Assembly (NCBI RefSeq): GCF_900115715.1
Contig: NZ_FOXM01000007.1
Location: 1-64,000 of the forward strand
Origin: Geopseudomonas sagittaria
Lineage (GTDB): Bacteria; Pseudomonadota; Gammaproteobacteria; Pseudomonadales; Pseudomonadaceae
Direction of reading: 5' to 3'
DNA: 64,000 nt
Shown here piece by piece: positions 15,003 to 30,401 of the stretch (positions are counted from its first letter, which is position 1; each line of letters opens with the position of its first letter). The notes under the pieces were generated by a model, which was not told the origin of the DNA, made no database searches, and saw only the letters and a list, made by a program, of their open reading frames with translations. The position numbers and the translations under genes were made by a program.

Positions 15003-15953
15003 ATGAACCCGAATTATCTGGATTTCGAACAGCCGATCGCCGACCTGCAAGCCAAGATCGAAGGCCTGCGCATGGTGGGCAACGACAACGAGTTGAACAT
15101 CAGCGACGAGATTGCCCGTCTCCAGGACAAGAGCCAGTCGCTGACCCAGAGCATCTTCAGCAATCTGACCAGCTGGCAGATCGCGCGCCTGGCTCGGCAT
15201 CCGCGTCGTCCCTACACCCTGGACTACATCCAGCACATCTTCGGCGAGTTCGACGAGCTGCATGGCGATCGCCACTTCTCCGACGATGCCGCCATCGTCG
15301 GCGGCGTCGCCCGTCTGGACGACAAGCCAGTGATGATCATCGGTCATCAGAAGGGCCGCGACGTGCGCGAGAAGGTGCGCCGCAACTTCGGCATGCCGCG
15401 TCCGGAAGGCTACCGCAAGGCCTGCCGCCTGATGGAAATGGCCGAGCGCTTCAAGCTGCCGATCCTGACCTTCATCGACACCCCCGGCGCCTACCCGGGC
15501 ATCGACGCCGAAGAACGTGGCCAGAGCGAGGCCATCGCCTGGAACCTGCGCGTGATGGCGCGGCTGAAGACCCCGATCATCGCCACCGTGATCGGTGAGG
15601 GTGGTTCCGGTGGTGCGCTGGCCATCGGCGTCTGCGACCAGCTGAACATGCTGCAGTACTCCACCTACGCGGTGATCTCGCCGGAAGGCTGCGCCTCGAT
15701 CCTCTGGCGTACCGCCGAAAAGGCGCCGGAAGCCGCCGAGGCCATGGGCGTGACCGCCGAGCGCCTGAAGAACCTGGGCATCGTCGACCAGATCATCCCC
15801 GAGCCGCTGGGCGGCGCGCACAGCAATCCGGCCGCGATGGCCGAGACCCTGCGCCAGTCGCTGAACCAGCAGCTGGAGATGCTCGGCAAGTTCGACATGA
15901 AGGAACTGCTGGATCGCCGCTACCAGCGCCTGATGAGCTACGGCGTGGCCTGA
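15003..15953 (+). CDS. accA: Acetyl-CoA carboxylase carboxyltransferase subunit alpha
   Basis: AccA pairs with AccD to transfer carboxyl from biotin-BCCP to acetyl-CoA, forming malonyl-CoA. The 316-residue protein has the N-terminal helical region ([16 protein letters not shown]), the crotonase-like core and the oxyanion/CoA motif [22 protein letters not shown] is also typical. The ATG at 15003 matches the family start; the upstream in-frame sequence covers the dnaE terminator. accA and tilS are separated by an inverted-repeat element. Confidence 0.97.
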   Translation: MNPNYLDFEQPIADLQAKIEGLRMVGNDNELNISDEIARLQDKSQSLTQSIFSNLTSWQIARLARHPRRPYTLDYIQHIFGEFDELHGDRHFSDDAAIVGGVARLDDKPVMIIGHQKGRDVREKVRRNFGMPRPEGYRKACRLMEMAERFKLPILTFIDTPGAYPGIDAEERGQSEAIAWNLRVMARLKTPIIATVIGEGGSGGALAIGVCDQLNMLQYSTYAVISPEGCASILWRTAEKAPEAAEAMGVTAERLKNLGIVDQIIPEPLGGAHSNPAAMAETLRQSLNQQLEMLGKFDMKELLDRRYQRLMSYGVA

Positions 15954-15969
15954 TCCGCTGCAATTGCCT

Positions 15970-16044
15970 GCAGGAGGCGCGCCCTCGCGGCGATGCGGGC
16001 CACAGGCCCGCCAACGGAAAGTCGCCCGAGGTCGGGCCTCCTGC
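15970..16044 (+). repeat. REP-like palindromic element, copy 1
   Basis: The element is bounded by a perfect 9-bp inverted repeat (GCAGGAGGC / GCCTCCTGC). It contains a core, GCGCGCCCTCGCGGCGATGC, that recurs almost exactly at 53984-54003, and both copies continue into GGGC...CAGGCCCGCC. It lies between accA and tilS, outside coding sequence. Extragenic palindromes that begin GGAG are typical of Pseudomonas REP families. Confidence 0.8.
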
Positions 16045-16061
16045 ACGAGCAAGCTGTCCTG

Positions 16062-17378
16062 ATGTCTCTCGAATCCCGCCTGCTGCACGCTCTCGAACCC
16101 TGGCGCCAGGCGCCGGCCTGGAAAGTCGCCTTCTCCGGCGGTCTCGACTCCACCGTCCTCCTGCACCTGCTGGCGCGCCTGCGCCAACGGCAGGCGCTGC
16201 CGCCGATCTCCGTCATCCATGTCCATCACGGCCTGCAGGCCGCCGCCGACGCCTGGGTCGAGCACTGTCGTGCCCAGTGCGCCGTACTGAATGTCCCGCT
16301 CTTGGTGCGCCATGTGCAGGTGGCCGCTGGCGCCAGTGTCGAGCGGGCGGCGCGCGAGGCGCGCTATGCGGTGTTTGCTGAGTTGCTGGGGGAGGGCGAG
16401 GTGTTGCTCGCCGCCCAGCACCAGGATGACCAGGCGGAAACCCTGCTGCTGCGCCTGCTGCGCGGCGCCGGGGCGCGCGGACTGGCGGCGATGCCGGCAA
16501 GTCGGCCGCTGGCGGCGGGCTGGCTGCTGCGCCCGCTGCTCGGCATGTCACGCGCCGAGCTGGAGCGCTGGGCGCGGGCGCAGGGCCTGCAGTGGATCGA
16601 GGATCCGAGCAACGACGATATGACGCTGGCGCGCAACTTCCTGCGCCACGAGATCCTGCCGCGGCTGACCCAGTGCTGGCCAGCGGCCAGCGCCGTGCTG
16701 GCGCGCGATGCCGAGCAGATGGCCGAGGCCGATGGGTTGCTCGGCGAGTTGGCCGCGCTCGATCTGCAGGCGGCCGCTGCGCATGCGCTGCCGAAGTGGC
16801 TGGAGTTGCCGTCGCTGCGCTTGGCGCCGCTGCTGGCGCTGTCCGAGGCGCGTCAGCGCAATGCCCTGCGCGAGTGGCTGCGGCCGCTGACCCTGCCGCC
16901 CGAGCGCGAGCACTGGGCCGGCTGGCGTGACCTGCGCGACGCCGCGGTCGATGCCGCGCCGCGCTGGCGTCTGGGCGGCGGTGAGCTGCGCCGTGCCGGC
17001 GGGCGGCTGTGGTGGCTGAGCGGCGATTGGCTGCAGGCGCCGACGGAGACGGTGGTCGATTGGCCGGAGCCGCTGCAGCCGCTGGCGCTGCCGGGCAACG
17101 GGCGGGTGCGCCTGGCGGGTGCGCTTCCCGGTGGGCGGCTGCAGATCCGCTACCGCCAGGGTGGCGAGGTGCTCGATCTGGCAGGTCGCGGCCATCGCGA
17201 CCTCAAGCGCCTGCTGCAGGAATGCGCGCTGCCGGCCTTCGTGCGGGGGCGTCTGCCGCTGCTGTATGCGGGTGAAGCGCTGGTCGCCGTGGCCAATCTG
17301 CCGCAGCTGCAGGTGGCCGGCGCTGCGCCGCTGCAGCTGCACTGGTTGCCGCCGACCGGCGGTCCGGGTTTGAGCTGA
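16062..17378 (+). CDS. tilS: tRNA(Ile)-lysidine synthetase
   Basis: TilS modifies C34 of the AUA-decoding tRNA(Ile) to lysidine, an essential step that sets its decoding and charging. The 438-residue protein carries the N-type ATP pyrophosphatase P-loop SGGLDS at residues 25-30, the AAQHQDDQAET motif, and the C-terminal TilS domains from about residue 250. The GRGHRDLKRLLQE motif occurs near the end. The ATG at 16062 places the P-loop at the usual distance from the N-terminus. Confidence 0.96.
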   Translation: MSLESRLLHALEPWRQAPAWKVAFSGGLDSTVLLHLLARLRQRQALPPISVIHVHHGLQAAADAWVEHCRAQCAVLNVPLLVRHVQVAAGASVERAAREARYAVFAELLGEGEVLLAAQHQDDQAETLLLRLLRGAGARGLAAMPASRPLAAGWLLRPLLGMSRAELERWARAQGLQWIEDPSNDDMTLARNFLRHEILPRLTQCWPAASAVLARDAEQMAEADGLLGELAALDLQAAAAHALPKWLELPSLRLAPLLALSEARQRNALREWLRPLTLPPEREHWAGWRDLRDAAVDAAPRWRLGGGELRRAGGRLWWLSGDWLQAPTETVVDWPEPLQPLALPGNGRVRLAGALPGGRLQIRYRQGGEVLDLAGRGHRDLKRLLQECALPAFVRGRLPLLYAGEALVAVANLPQLQVAGAAPLQLHWLPPTGGPGLS

Positions 17379-17395
17379 AAAGGGCTTTGCCGTAA

Positions 17396-19965
<2,570 letters not shown>

Positions 19966-19989
19966 GGGCAGCGGCTTGCGGTAAAGTAG

Positions 19990-21390
<1,401 letters not shown>

Positions 21391-21401
21391 GCTGTTGATA
21401 G

Positions 21402-21432
21402 TCGGCCGGGTCGCCCTCGGGTGCCCGGCCGG
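21402..21432 (+). terminator. Hairpin after eno
   Basis: An 8-bp perfect stem (CGGCCGGG / CCCGGCCG) encloses a 13-base loop just after the eno stop. There is no T tract, so it may be a 3-prime-end stabiliser or a partial terminator ahead of ftsB. Confidence 0.4.
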
Positions 21433-21465
21433 CAACGGCGGTTGTTCATAGGGAGCCTGACTCGA

Positions 21466-21744
21466 ATGCGAAAAGCCCACTGGCTGCTTGTCGTGCTCCT
21501 GCTGTTGCTGGGCGGTCTGCAGTATCGCCTGTGGTATGGGGATGGCAGCATCACCCAGAACCGTCTGCTGCTGGCGCAGATTGCCGAGCAGAACAGCGAG
21601 AACAAGCAGTTGCTCGAGCGCAATCGCATTCTCGAGGCCGAAGTGGTGGAGCTCAAGCGCGGTATGGAGACCGTCGAGGAGCGTGCCCGGCACGAGCTCG
21701 GCATGGTCAAGGAAGGCGAAACCCTGTATCTGCTGAGCCAATGA
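21466..21744 (+). CDS. ftsB: Cell division protein FtsB
   Basis: FtsB forms the divisome subcomplex with FtsL and FtsQ. The 92-residue protein has a very short cytoplasmic N-terminus, one membrane helix (about residues 5-22) and a periplasmic coiled coil with regularly spaced leucines (about residues 28-70). It is followed by a conserved ARHELGMVKEGET region. Its stop overlaps the ispD start (ATGA), the normal arrangement in gammaproteobacteria. Confidence 0.95.
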   Translation: MRKAHWLLVVLLLLLGGLQYRLWYGDGSITQNRLLLAQIAEQNSENKQLLERNRILEAEVVELKRGMETVEERARHELGMVKEGETLYLLSQ

Positions 21745-22457
21745 GCCTGACCCCCCTCCCCGAATTCTGGGCAGTCATCCCGGCTGCCGGCGTGGGGGCG
21801 CGCATGCGCGCCGACCGCCCTAAACAGTACCTGCGCCTCGGCGAGCGCACGGTGCTGGAACACACCCTCGACTGTTTTCTCGGCCATCCGACCCTCAAGG
21901 GGCTGGTGCTCTGCCTGGCGGAGGACGATCCCTACTGGCCGGGCCTGGCCTGTGCCAGCGATCCGCGCATCGAGCGGGCTGCCGGTGGCTGCGAGCGTGC
22001 CGACTCGGTGCTCAACGGTCTGCTGCACCTGCTGACCCTGGGTGCCCACGAGAACGACTGGGTGCTGGTGCACGACGCCGCCCGGCCCAACCTGGCGCGC
22101 GACGATCTCAATCTGCTGCTCGGCGAGCTGGCCGAGGATCCGGTCGGGGGCCTGCTGGCGGTGCCGGCGCGCGATACCCTCAAGCGGGTCGGCAAGGATG
22201 GCCGGGTGCGCGAAACCATCGACCGCAGCGTGATCTGGCAGGCCTACACCCCGCAGATGTTTCGTCTCGGCCAGCTGCACCGCAGTCTGGCCGATGCGCT
22301 GGTGTCGCATGCCAGTATCACCGACGAAGCCTCCGCCCTCGAGTGGGCCGGGCATGCGCCGCGCCTGGTCGAGGGGCGCGCCGACAACCTGAAGATCACC
22401 CGCCCGGAGGATCTGGAGTGGCTGCGCCAGCGCTGGGCGGCTCGCGCAGGCGGATAG
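21741..22457 (+). CDS. ispD: 2-C-methyl-D-erythritol 4-phosphate cytidylyltransferase
   Basis: IspD couples CTP to methylerythritol 4-phosphate in the MEP pathway. The 238-residue protein has the nucleotide-binding start IPAAGVGARMRADRPKQYL, HDAARP in the middle, and the C-terminal NLKITRPEDL motif. It is translationally coupled to ftsB. ispF, often adjacent to ispD in other bacteria, is about 32 kb downstream here. Confidence 0.97.
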   Translation: MSLTPLPEFWAVIPAAGVGARMRADRPKQYLRLGERTVLEHTLDCFLGHPTLKGLVLCLAEDDPYWPGLACASDPRIERAAGGCERADSVLNGLLHLLTLGAHENDWVLVHDAARPNLARDDLNLLLGELAEDPVGGLLAVPARDTLKRVGKDGRVRETIDRSVIWQAYTPQMFRLGQLHRSLADALVSHASITDEASALEWAGHAPRLVEGRADNLKITRPEDLEWLRQRWAARAGG

Positions 22458-22640
22458 TTTTTCCGACCTGTTGCGCCGGTATTTCTCCCCGACTTTTCTT
22501 CGGCGCCTATGCTTTATCCATCGGGCTGGCCTGGTTTGTGACATCCGGACTGGTTGGAAGCGAAGGTCGCTGGTAGTTTTGCCCGCTTTGAAGGGTGCCG
22601 CGTGTTTGCGGTATTTCGTTTCGTTTAACTGGAATTGATC

Positions 22641-23441
22641 ATGTCTCTCGTCAAACCTGCAGCTTTGTTTCTGTGTGTTGCTCTGGCCGGCTGCGCCGGC
22701 AAGTCCGGTTCGGCCGACACTTCGCAGAAGGAGCCGGGCAAGTCGCCTGTGGCGGAACAGGCGGCCCAGACCGACAAGCTGAAGGCGTCGGAATCGAAGA
22801 AGGCCGAGCCGGCCCGGCTGGCCCGGGCTGCGAAGGCACCGGCAGAGCAGGGTGCCAAGAAGGTAGAGAAGGAAGAGAAGAAAAGCAGCTGGTGGTCGTT
22901 CGGCGCCAAGGGCAAGGAGAGCGACAAGCCCGCCCAGGCCAAGCAGGCAAAGGCCGAGGCCACCAAGGTCACCGCCGCCTGGCTGGATGAGCATGAAGCG
23001 CGTCTGAAGGCCGCGGTGGCCGGCAGCAAGTTCGAGGTGGAGCGACGTGGCGACGTGCTGGTGGTGGTCGCCCCGGTCGACCCGTCGTTCAATCCGGATC
23101 GCCCGCACATGCTGCTGCCGGTCACCCTCGGCCCGCTGAGCCGGCTGGCCAAGCTGGTCGCGGCGGAGGGCCAGATGGCCGTGCTGGTGGTCGGCCATGC
23201 CGACAGCCGCGGTGACGCCGTGCTCAACCGCAAGCTGAGCCTGGAGCGGGCGCAGGCGCTGGGCTCGATTTTCCGCATGAGCGGGCTGAAAGGGGACCGC
23301 CTGATGCTGCGTGGCGTCGGTTCTGACAAGCCGCGGGCAACCAACGACAGCGTCGCCGGCCGCGCCAGCAATCGACGTGTCGAGGTGCTGGTGACCGTGC
23401 GCGACAGCCTGCCGGCGCTGGTCGCGCAGAACGATCGCTGA
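22641..23441 (+). CDS. OmpA-like domain lipoprotein
   Basis: This is a predicted peptidoglycan-associated envelope lipoprotein. The 266-residue precursor has a lipoprotein signal with the lipobox LAGC (modified Cys at residue 18). A low-complexity Lys/Ala/Glu-rich linker follows (about 25-110, including the run KKVEKEEKKSSWW). A C-terminal OmpA domain (about 150-262) carries the binding motif HADSRGD...NRKLSLERA and ASNRRVEV. The ATG at 22641 follows a TTG in frame that is not needed. The neighbour pdxH is conserved in pseudomonads. The specific function is unknown. Confidence 0.85.
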   Translation: MSLVKPAALFLCVALAGCAGKSGSADTSQKEPGKSPVAEQAAQTDKLKASESKKAEPARLARAAKAPAEQGAKKVEKEEKKSSWWSFGAKGKESDKPAQAKQAKAEATKVTAAWLDEHEARLKAAVAGSKFEVERRGDVLVVVAPVDPSFNPDRPHMLLPVTLGPLSRLAKLVAAEGQMAVLVVGHADSRGDAVLNRKLSLERAQALGSIFRMSGLKGDRLMLRGVGSDKPRATNDSVAGRASNRRVEVLVTVRDSLPALVAQNDR

Positions 23442-23454
23442 GTGGCGACGCCAG

Positions 23455-23478
23455 CCCCGCCGCTCGCGTGCGGCGGGG
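23455..23478 (+). terminator. Hairpin after the OmpA-like lipoprotein gene
   Basis: A perfect 9-bp stem (CCCCGCCGC / GCGGCGGGG) with a 6-base loop lies 14 bases after the stop. No T tract follows, so termination is likely incomplete or Rho-assisted. Confidence 0.5.
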
Positions 23479-23526
23479 CCGGGCAAGGGTTAAGCTAGAG
23501 GCAATCATCGCTCAAGGAGTTCTGCA

Positions 23527-24174
23527 ATGACCCAGTCGCTTGCCGACATGCGCCGCGATTATGCCCGGGACGGCTTGTCCGAGGAGCTGGCGCCGCTGGA
23601 GCCGTTCGCGTTGTTCCACCGCTGGTTCGACGAGGCGGTGCAGACCGAGCAGCCGCCGGTGGAGGCCAATGCGATGACCTTGGCCACGGTCGATGCCGAG
23701 GGGCAGCCGCATTGTCGCGTGTTGTTGCTCAAGGCTCTGGACGCCCGCGGCTTTACCTTCTTCACCAACTACGACAGTGCCAAGGGCGAGCAACTGCTGC
23801 GCAATCCGCGTGCCGCGATGACCTTCTTCTGGCCGAGCCTGGAGCGCCAGGTGCGCATCGAGGGGGTGGTGGAGAAGGTGACGGCGGAAGAGTCCGATGC
23901 CTACTTCAAGGTGCGTCCGCTGGGCAGTCGCCTGGGTGCCTGGGCTTCGCCGCAGAGTCGGGTGATCGATGGGCGTGGCGAGCTGGAGCGCCTGTTGACC
24001 GAAACCGAGCAGCGTTTCATGGAGACCGCGCCGCACTGTCCCGAGCACTGGGGCGGCTATCGTCTGCTGCCGCAGCGCATCGAGTTCTGGCAGGGGCGCC
24101 CGAGCCGGCTGCACGACCGCCTCAACTATCGCCTGGAGGCGGGCGCCTGGCTGCGCGAGCGTCTGGCGCCCTGA
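23527..24174 (+). CDS. pdxH: Pyridoxamine 5-phosphate oxidase
   Basis: PdxH oxidises pyridoxamine or pyridoxine 5-phosphate to PLP with FMN and oxygen. The 215-residue protein shows the FMN-binding segments [20 protein letters not shown] and [14 protein letters not shown], and the conserved end [13 protein letters not shown]...[15 protein letters not shown]. The ATG at 23527 follows AAGGAG. The length is typical. Confidence 0.97.
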   Translation: MTQSLADMRRDYARDGLSEELAPLEPFALFHRWFDEAVQTEQPPVEANAMTLATVDAEGQPHCRVLLLKALDARGFTFFTNYDSAKGEQLLRNPRAAMTFFWPSLERQVRIEGVVEKVTAEESDAYFKVRPLGSRLGAWASPQSRVIDGRGELERLLTETEQRFMETAPHCPEHWGGYRLLPQRIEFWQGRPSRLHDRLNYRLEAGAWLRERLAP

Positions 24175-24200
24175 CGACAGCGGGCGCCGATGCGCCCGTG

Positions 24201-24440
24201 TCAGGCGGCCGGGCGGTATGCCGCGGCAGCCTGCTCCAGCCATGCGGTGAGGGCCTTGCGCTTGATGCCCTGGCTCTTCGCCTCCTGCAGGCGGGCGAGC
24301 ATGTAGTCGCGCTTGGCGGGATCGTCACCAGCCAGGGACAGCGCCAGATCGCGGTCGGTCCAGCGCTGGATACGCTTGTACAGCCACCAGTGGAAGTACA
24401 AACCGGTTACAGTGGTAATGAAGATGATGAAGTAGTCCAT
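24201..24440 (-). CDS. Small single-pass membrane protein, conserved in pseudomonads
   Basis: The 79-residue protein has one N-terminal membrane helix (about residues 2-18, MDYFIIFITTVTGLYFHWW) and a basic, helical cytoplasmic tail (KRIQRW...AKRDYMLARLQEAKSQ). I do not recognise a named family. The start at 24440 is chosen because it begins the membrane helix behind AAGGAGCC; a longer in-frame reading to 24524 would overlap the slyB leader. It lies between pdxH (convergent) and slyB (divergent), a placement I recall from other Pseudomonas genomes. No function is proposed. Confidence 0.75.
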   Translation of the reverse strand: MDYFIIFITTVTGLYFHWWLYKRIQRWTDRDLALSLAGDDPAKRDYMLARLQEAKSQGIKRKALTAWLEQAAAAYRPAA

Positions 24441-24538
24441 ACAGGGCTCCTTGGAAGGCGTGCCCACCCTAGCCGATCGCGGTGCAGCGGAAAAGCGCCG
24501 CAGAGGCCGGTAGGCGACAAGCAAATTGGAGAGCAGTC

Positions 24539-25000
24539 ATGCGCAAATCAGCAGTGTTCCTGAGTCTGGCCATTGCAGCCCTCGCGGCAGGGGGCTGCGC
24601 TTCCAAGCTCACTGGCGATACCTATAGTCGCGATGAGGCGCGTGCTGTGCAAACCGTGCGCATGGGGACCATCGCCGCGCTGCGGCCAGTGCGCATCGAG
24701 GGTACCAAGACGCCGATCGGTGCCGGTGCGGGTGCCGTGGTCGGCGGCATCGGCGGCAGCTCGGTTGGCAGCGGCCGCGGCAGTGCGGTGGCGGCGGTGA
24801 TCGGTGCGGTAGCCGGCGGCCTGCTGGGCGCGGCGACCGAAGAGGGCTTCACCCGCACCCAGGGGGTGGAGATCACCGTCCGTGAAGACGACGGCGCCAT
24901 GCGCGCCTACGTGCAGGAAGTCTCCGAAGGCGAAATCTTCCGGGTCGGCGACCGGGTCCGCGTCCTGACCGTCAACGGCACCAGCCGCGTGGCTCACTGA
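24539..25000 (+). CDS. slyB: SlyB-type glycine-zipper outer-membrane lipoprotein
   Basis: SlyB-family lipoproteins are outer-membrane proteins linked to envelope stress and divalent-cation-responsive regulation. The 153-residue precursor has the lipobox AGGC (Cys at residue 20). Glycine-zipper segments follow (GAGAGAVVGGIGGSSVG...AVAGGLLGAATEEG), and then a small C-terminal beta domain with EITVREDDG. The start follows GGAGAG. It is divergent from the small membrane protein gene and precedes the mrp operon. Confidence 0.9.
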   Translation: MRKSAVFLSLAIAALAAGGCASKLTGDTYSRDEARAVQTVRMGTIAALRPVRIEGTKTPIGAGAGAVVGGIGGSSVGSGRGSAVAAVIGAVAGGLLGAATEEGFTRTQGVEITVREDDGAMRAYVQEVSEGEIFRVGDRVRVLTVNGTSRVAH

Positions 25001-25149
25001 AGCCCGCTGTTGCTGCGTCCGGCCTGCAAATGCCCGGCTCTGCGGTCTGCGCCGAGAGGCGGGTATTTGCTTTCTTAAAACCTTTGCAATCATTTTTCCG
25101 GGGCGATAGTCGCTTTGGGCATTATGCTGTGTGGCTTCTGCACTGGGAT

Positions 25150-25163
25150 CCAGGAGCTCCTGG
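25150..25163 (+). repeat. 14-bp perfect palindrome upstream of mrpA
   Basis: CCAGGAGCTCCTGG is a perfect palindrome in the 271-base region between slyB and mrpA, about 110 bases before the mrpA start. It could be a dimeric repressor site or part of the leader fold. No family of regulator is assigned. Confidence 0.45.
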
Positions 25164-25195
25164 CCTGAACCCCGCGCTTTTTCCGTGGAGCACGA

Positions 25196-25245
25196 CCGTT
25201 GCCGCCAGCCCTGTGCAGGCCGGGCGGCAACGGCAAGGCTGGCGG
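25196..25245 (+). promoter_or_regulatory. Candidate structured leader with two mutually exclusive stems before the mrp operon
   Basis: Stem A pairs 25196-25206 (CCGTTGCCGCC) with 25223-25233 (GGCGGCAACGG), 11 perfect pairs. Stem B pairs 25202-25210 (CCGCCAGCC) with 25237-25245 (GGCTGGCGG), 9 perfect pairs. Both need bases 25202-25206, so they cannot form together. Stem B ends 17 bases before the GAGAGG ribosome-binding site of mrpA (25261-25266). The layout resembles an attenuator or riboswitch expression platform; this is an inference from base pairing only. Confidence 0.45.
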
Positions 25246-25271
25246 TATGGGAATGGAATAGAGAGGAACAG

Positions 25272-28069
<2,798 letters not shown>

Positions 28070-28070
<1 letters not shown>

Positions 28071-28399
28071 TGGAGGCGCTGTTCGCCCTCACCCTGGGCA
28101 TCCTGACCGCCAGCGGCGTGTACCTGCTGTTGCGTGCGCGGACCTTTCCGGTGGTCATGGGCCTGACCCTGATCTCCTACGCGGTCAACCTGTTCCTGCT
28201 GGCCATGGGCCGCCTGAGTACCGGCATTCCGGCGATCATCGGCCAGAGCGCGAGCTATACCGATCCATTGCCGCAGGCGCTGGTGCTGACTGCCATCGTC
28301 ATCGGTTTCGCCATGACCGCCTTCGTCGTGGTCCTGGCGCTGCGCAGCGTCGGTGAGACCAGAACCGACCACGTCGATGGCCAGGAGCGCAGGTCATGA
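28070..28399 (+). CDS. mrpC: Mrp Na+/H+ antiporter subunit C
   Basis: MrpC is a NuoK-like subunit of the antiporter. The 109-residue protein has three membrane helices (about 4-22, 28-47 and 72-97), with the NuoK-like segment VMGLTLISYAVNLFLLAMG in the second helix region. It overlaps mrpA by one base and mrpD by four bases, so the operon is tightly coupled. Confidence 0.93.
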
Positions 28400-29904
28400 A
28401 TCACGCGCTAATCCTGCCGATCCTCCTGCCGATGTTCAGCGGCTGCCTGCTGCTGCTTGGTGGCCGCCTGCTCGCCATCAACGGCCAGCGGATCTTGTCG
28501 CTGCTCGCCACCCTCGCGCTGCTGCCGCTGGCCGGAGTGCTGGTGGCGCAGGCGGCGACCGGAGCGCTGCAGGTCTATGCCCTGGGCAACTGGGTGGCGC
28601 CCTTCGGCATCGTCCTCGTGCTCGACCGCCTGAGTGCGTTGCTGCTGCTGGTGACTGCGCTGCTGGCGCTGTTTGCGCTGCTCTATGCCGTGCGTGGCGA
28701 CGACCAGCGTGGCGCCAGCTTCCACGCGCTGTTCCAGTTCCAGCTGATGGGCATCAACGGCGCCTTCCTCACCGGCGACCTGTTCAACCTGTTCGTGTTC
28801 TTCGAAATCCTGCTGATTGCCTCCTACGCGCTGCTGGCACACGGCGGCGGGGCAGAGCGGGTGAGGGCGGGTCTGCACTATGTGGTGCTCAACCTGGTCG
28901 GCTCCTCGCTGTTCCTGATCGCCCTCGGCCTGCTGTATGGCATCGCCGGCACGCTGAACATGGCCGATCTGGCGCGTCGCGTGGCCGAGGCCGGTCCGGA
29001 ACAGGCTTCCCTGCTCGGTGCCGCCGGTCTGCTGCTGCTGGTGGTCTTCGGCCTCAAGGCGGCGATGCTGCCACTGTACTTCTGGTTGCCGCGCGCCTAT
29101 GCCAGCGCCTGCGCGCCGGTGGCCGCGCTGTTTGCCATCATGACCAAGGTGGGCGTCTACGCCATCCTGCGGGTGTTCATCCTGATTTACGGCGAGCGCG
29201 CCGGTTTGCTCACCCAGCTGGCCCAGGAATGGCTGTGGCCGCTGGCCCTGCTGACCCTGGCCCTCGGCGTGCTGGGGGCGCTGGCTGCCTGCAGCCTGTC
29301 GCGCCTGCTTGCCTACCTGGTGGTGGTGTCGGTCGGCACCCTGCTGGCCGGCGTGGCGCTGGATACGCCGCAGGCGCTCAGCGCCACCCTGTACTACCTG
29401 CTGCACAGTACCTGGATCGCCGGCGGCATGTTCCTGCTCAGCGATCTGATCGCCCGCCAGCGCGGCGGCAAGGGTGGGCGTCTGGAGGCGGGGCCGGCCC
29501 TGCTGCAGCCGCAGCTGCTGGGTGGGTTGTTCTTCCTTGGCGCCATCGGCATCGTCGGTCTGCCACCGTTCTCCGGTTTCCTCGGCAAGCTCATGCTGCT
29601 GCGCGCGGTACCGCCGGGGGTGGACGGCGCCTGGCTATGGTCGCTGGTGCTGCTGGGCAGCCTGGGCAGCCTGGTGGCGCTGAGTCGGGCCGGCAGCGTG
29701 CTGTTCTGGCGCGCCGGACGGATCACTCTGGGCAGTGCCGAGCGTGACGGCGGCCGCCTGTTCGCCACGCTCGGCCTGCTGGCGCTGAGTCCACTGCTGG
29801 TGCTGTTCGCCGCGCCGGTGACCGGTTATCTGGAGGCCACAGTGATCCAGCTCAAGGGCGTCGAGGTCTACCAGACACTGATCCTGCATGGAGGTGGCCA
29901 ATGA
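28396..29904 (+). CDS. mrpD: Mrp Na+/H+ antiporter subunit D
   Basis: MrpD is the second large NuoM/NuoN-like antiporter subunit. The 502-residue protein has about 14 hydrophobic segments. It carries the conserved GDLFNLFVFFEILLIASYAL region and the proton-channel segment GLKAAMLPLYFWLPRAYASA with its essential Lys. The start overlaps the mrpC stop (ATGA), and its stop overlaps the mrpE start. Confidence 0.94.
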   Translation: MNHALILPILLPMFSGCLLLLGGRLLAINGQRILSLLATLALLPLAGVLVAQAATGALQVYALGNWVAPFGIVLVLDRLSALLLLVTALLALFALLYAVRGDDQRGASFHALFQFQLMGINGAFLTGDLFNLFVFFEILLIASYALLAHGGGAERVRAGLHYVVLNLVGSSLFLIALGLLYGIAGTLNMADLARRVAEAGPEQASLLGAAGLLLLVVFGLKAAMLPLYFWLPRAYASACAPVAALFAIMTKVGVYAILRVFILIYGERAGLLTQLAQEWLWPLALLTLALGVLGALAACSLSRLLAYLVVVSVGTLLAGVALDTPQALSATLYYLLHSTWIAGGMFLLSDLIARQRGGKGGRLEAGPALLQPQLLGGLFFLGAIGIVGLPPFSGFLGKLMLLRAVPPGVDGAWLWSLVLLGSLGSLVALSRAGSVLFWRAGRITLGSAERDGGRLFATLGLLALSPLLVLFAAPVTGYLEATVIQLKGVEVYQTLILHGGGQ

Positions 29905-30401
29905 TGTCACGTTGCTGGCCCCATCCACTGCTCAGCCTGTGCCTGCTGGCGGGCTGGCTGCTGCTGGTCAACGACTTCAGCTTCGGCCACTGGCTGCTCG
30001 GCGGCTTTCTTGGCTGGGGCATTCCGCAACTGACCCAGGCGTTCTGGGTGCGTGCGCCACGGGTTCGCCGGCCGCTGAAGCTGGCCGGGTTTGTGCTGCG
30101 GGTGGTGGGCGACATCGTCGTCGCCAACCTGGAGGTGGCGCGGCTGATCCTCAGCCCGACCCGTCGGCTGCACCCGGCCTTCGTCGAGGTGCCGATGGAG
30201 CTGGACGACGAGCTGGCCCTGACCATTCTCGCCAGCGTGGTTACCCTGACGCCCGGCACGGTGTCGGCCGACCTTTCCGACGACCGCAGCACCCTGCTGG
30301 TGCATAGTCTCGACGTCGGCGACGAGGCCGAACTGGTCGCGTCGATCAAGAGCCGCTACGAAGCGCCGCTGAAGGAGATCTTCGCATGCTCGACTACGTG
30401 A
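29901..30401 (+). CDS. mrpE: Mrp Na+/H+ antiporter subunit E
   Basis: This is an accessory subunit of the Mrp complex. The 166-residue protein has two N-terminal membrane helices (about 10-28 and 30-48), a third hydrophobic stretch near VLRVVGDIVVANLEVARLI, and a soluble C-terminal domain with the typical TILASVVTLTPGTVSADLS segment. It overlaps mrpD by four bases and mrpF by sixteen. Confidence 0.92.
   Translation: MMSRCWPHPLLSLCLLAGWLLLVNDFSFGHWLLGGFLGWGIPQLTQAFWVRAPRVRRPLKLAGFVLRVVGDIVVANLEVARLILSPTRRLHPAFVEVPMELDDELALTILASVVTLTPGTVSADLSDDRSTLLVHSLDVGDEAELVASIKSRYEAPLKEIFACSTT

Noticed and set aside
22588-22616. TTGAAG-N17-GTATTT as a promoter of the OmpA-like lipoprotein gene
   Set aside because: The -10 match is poor and no independent support exists, so it is not listed as a feature.
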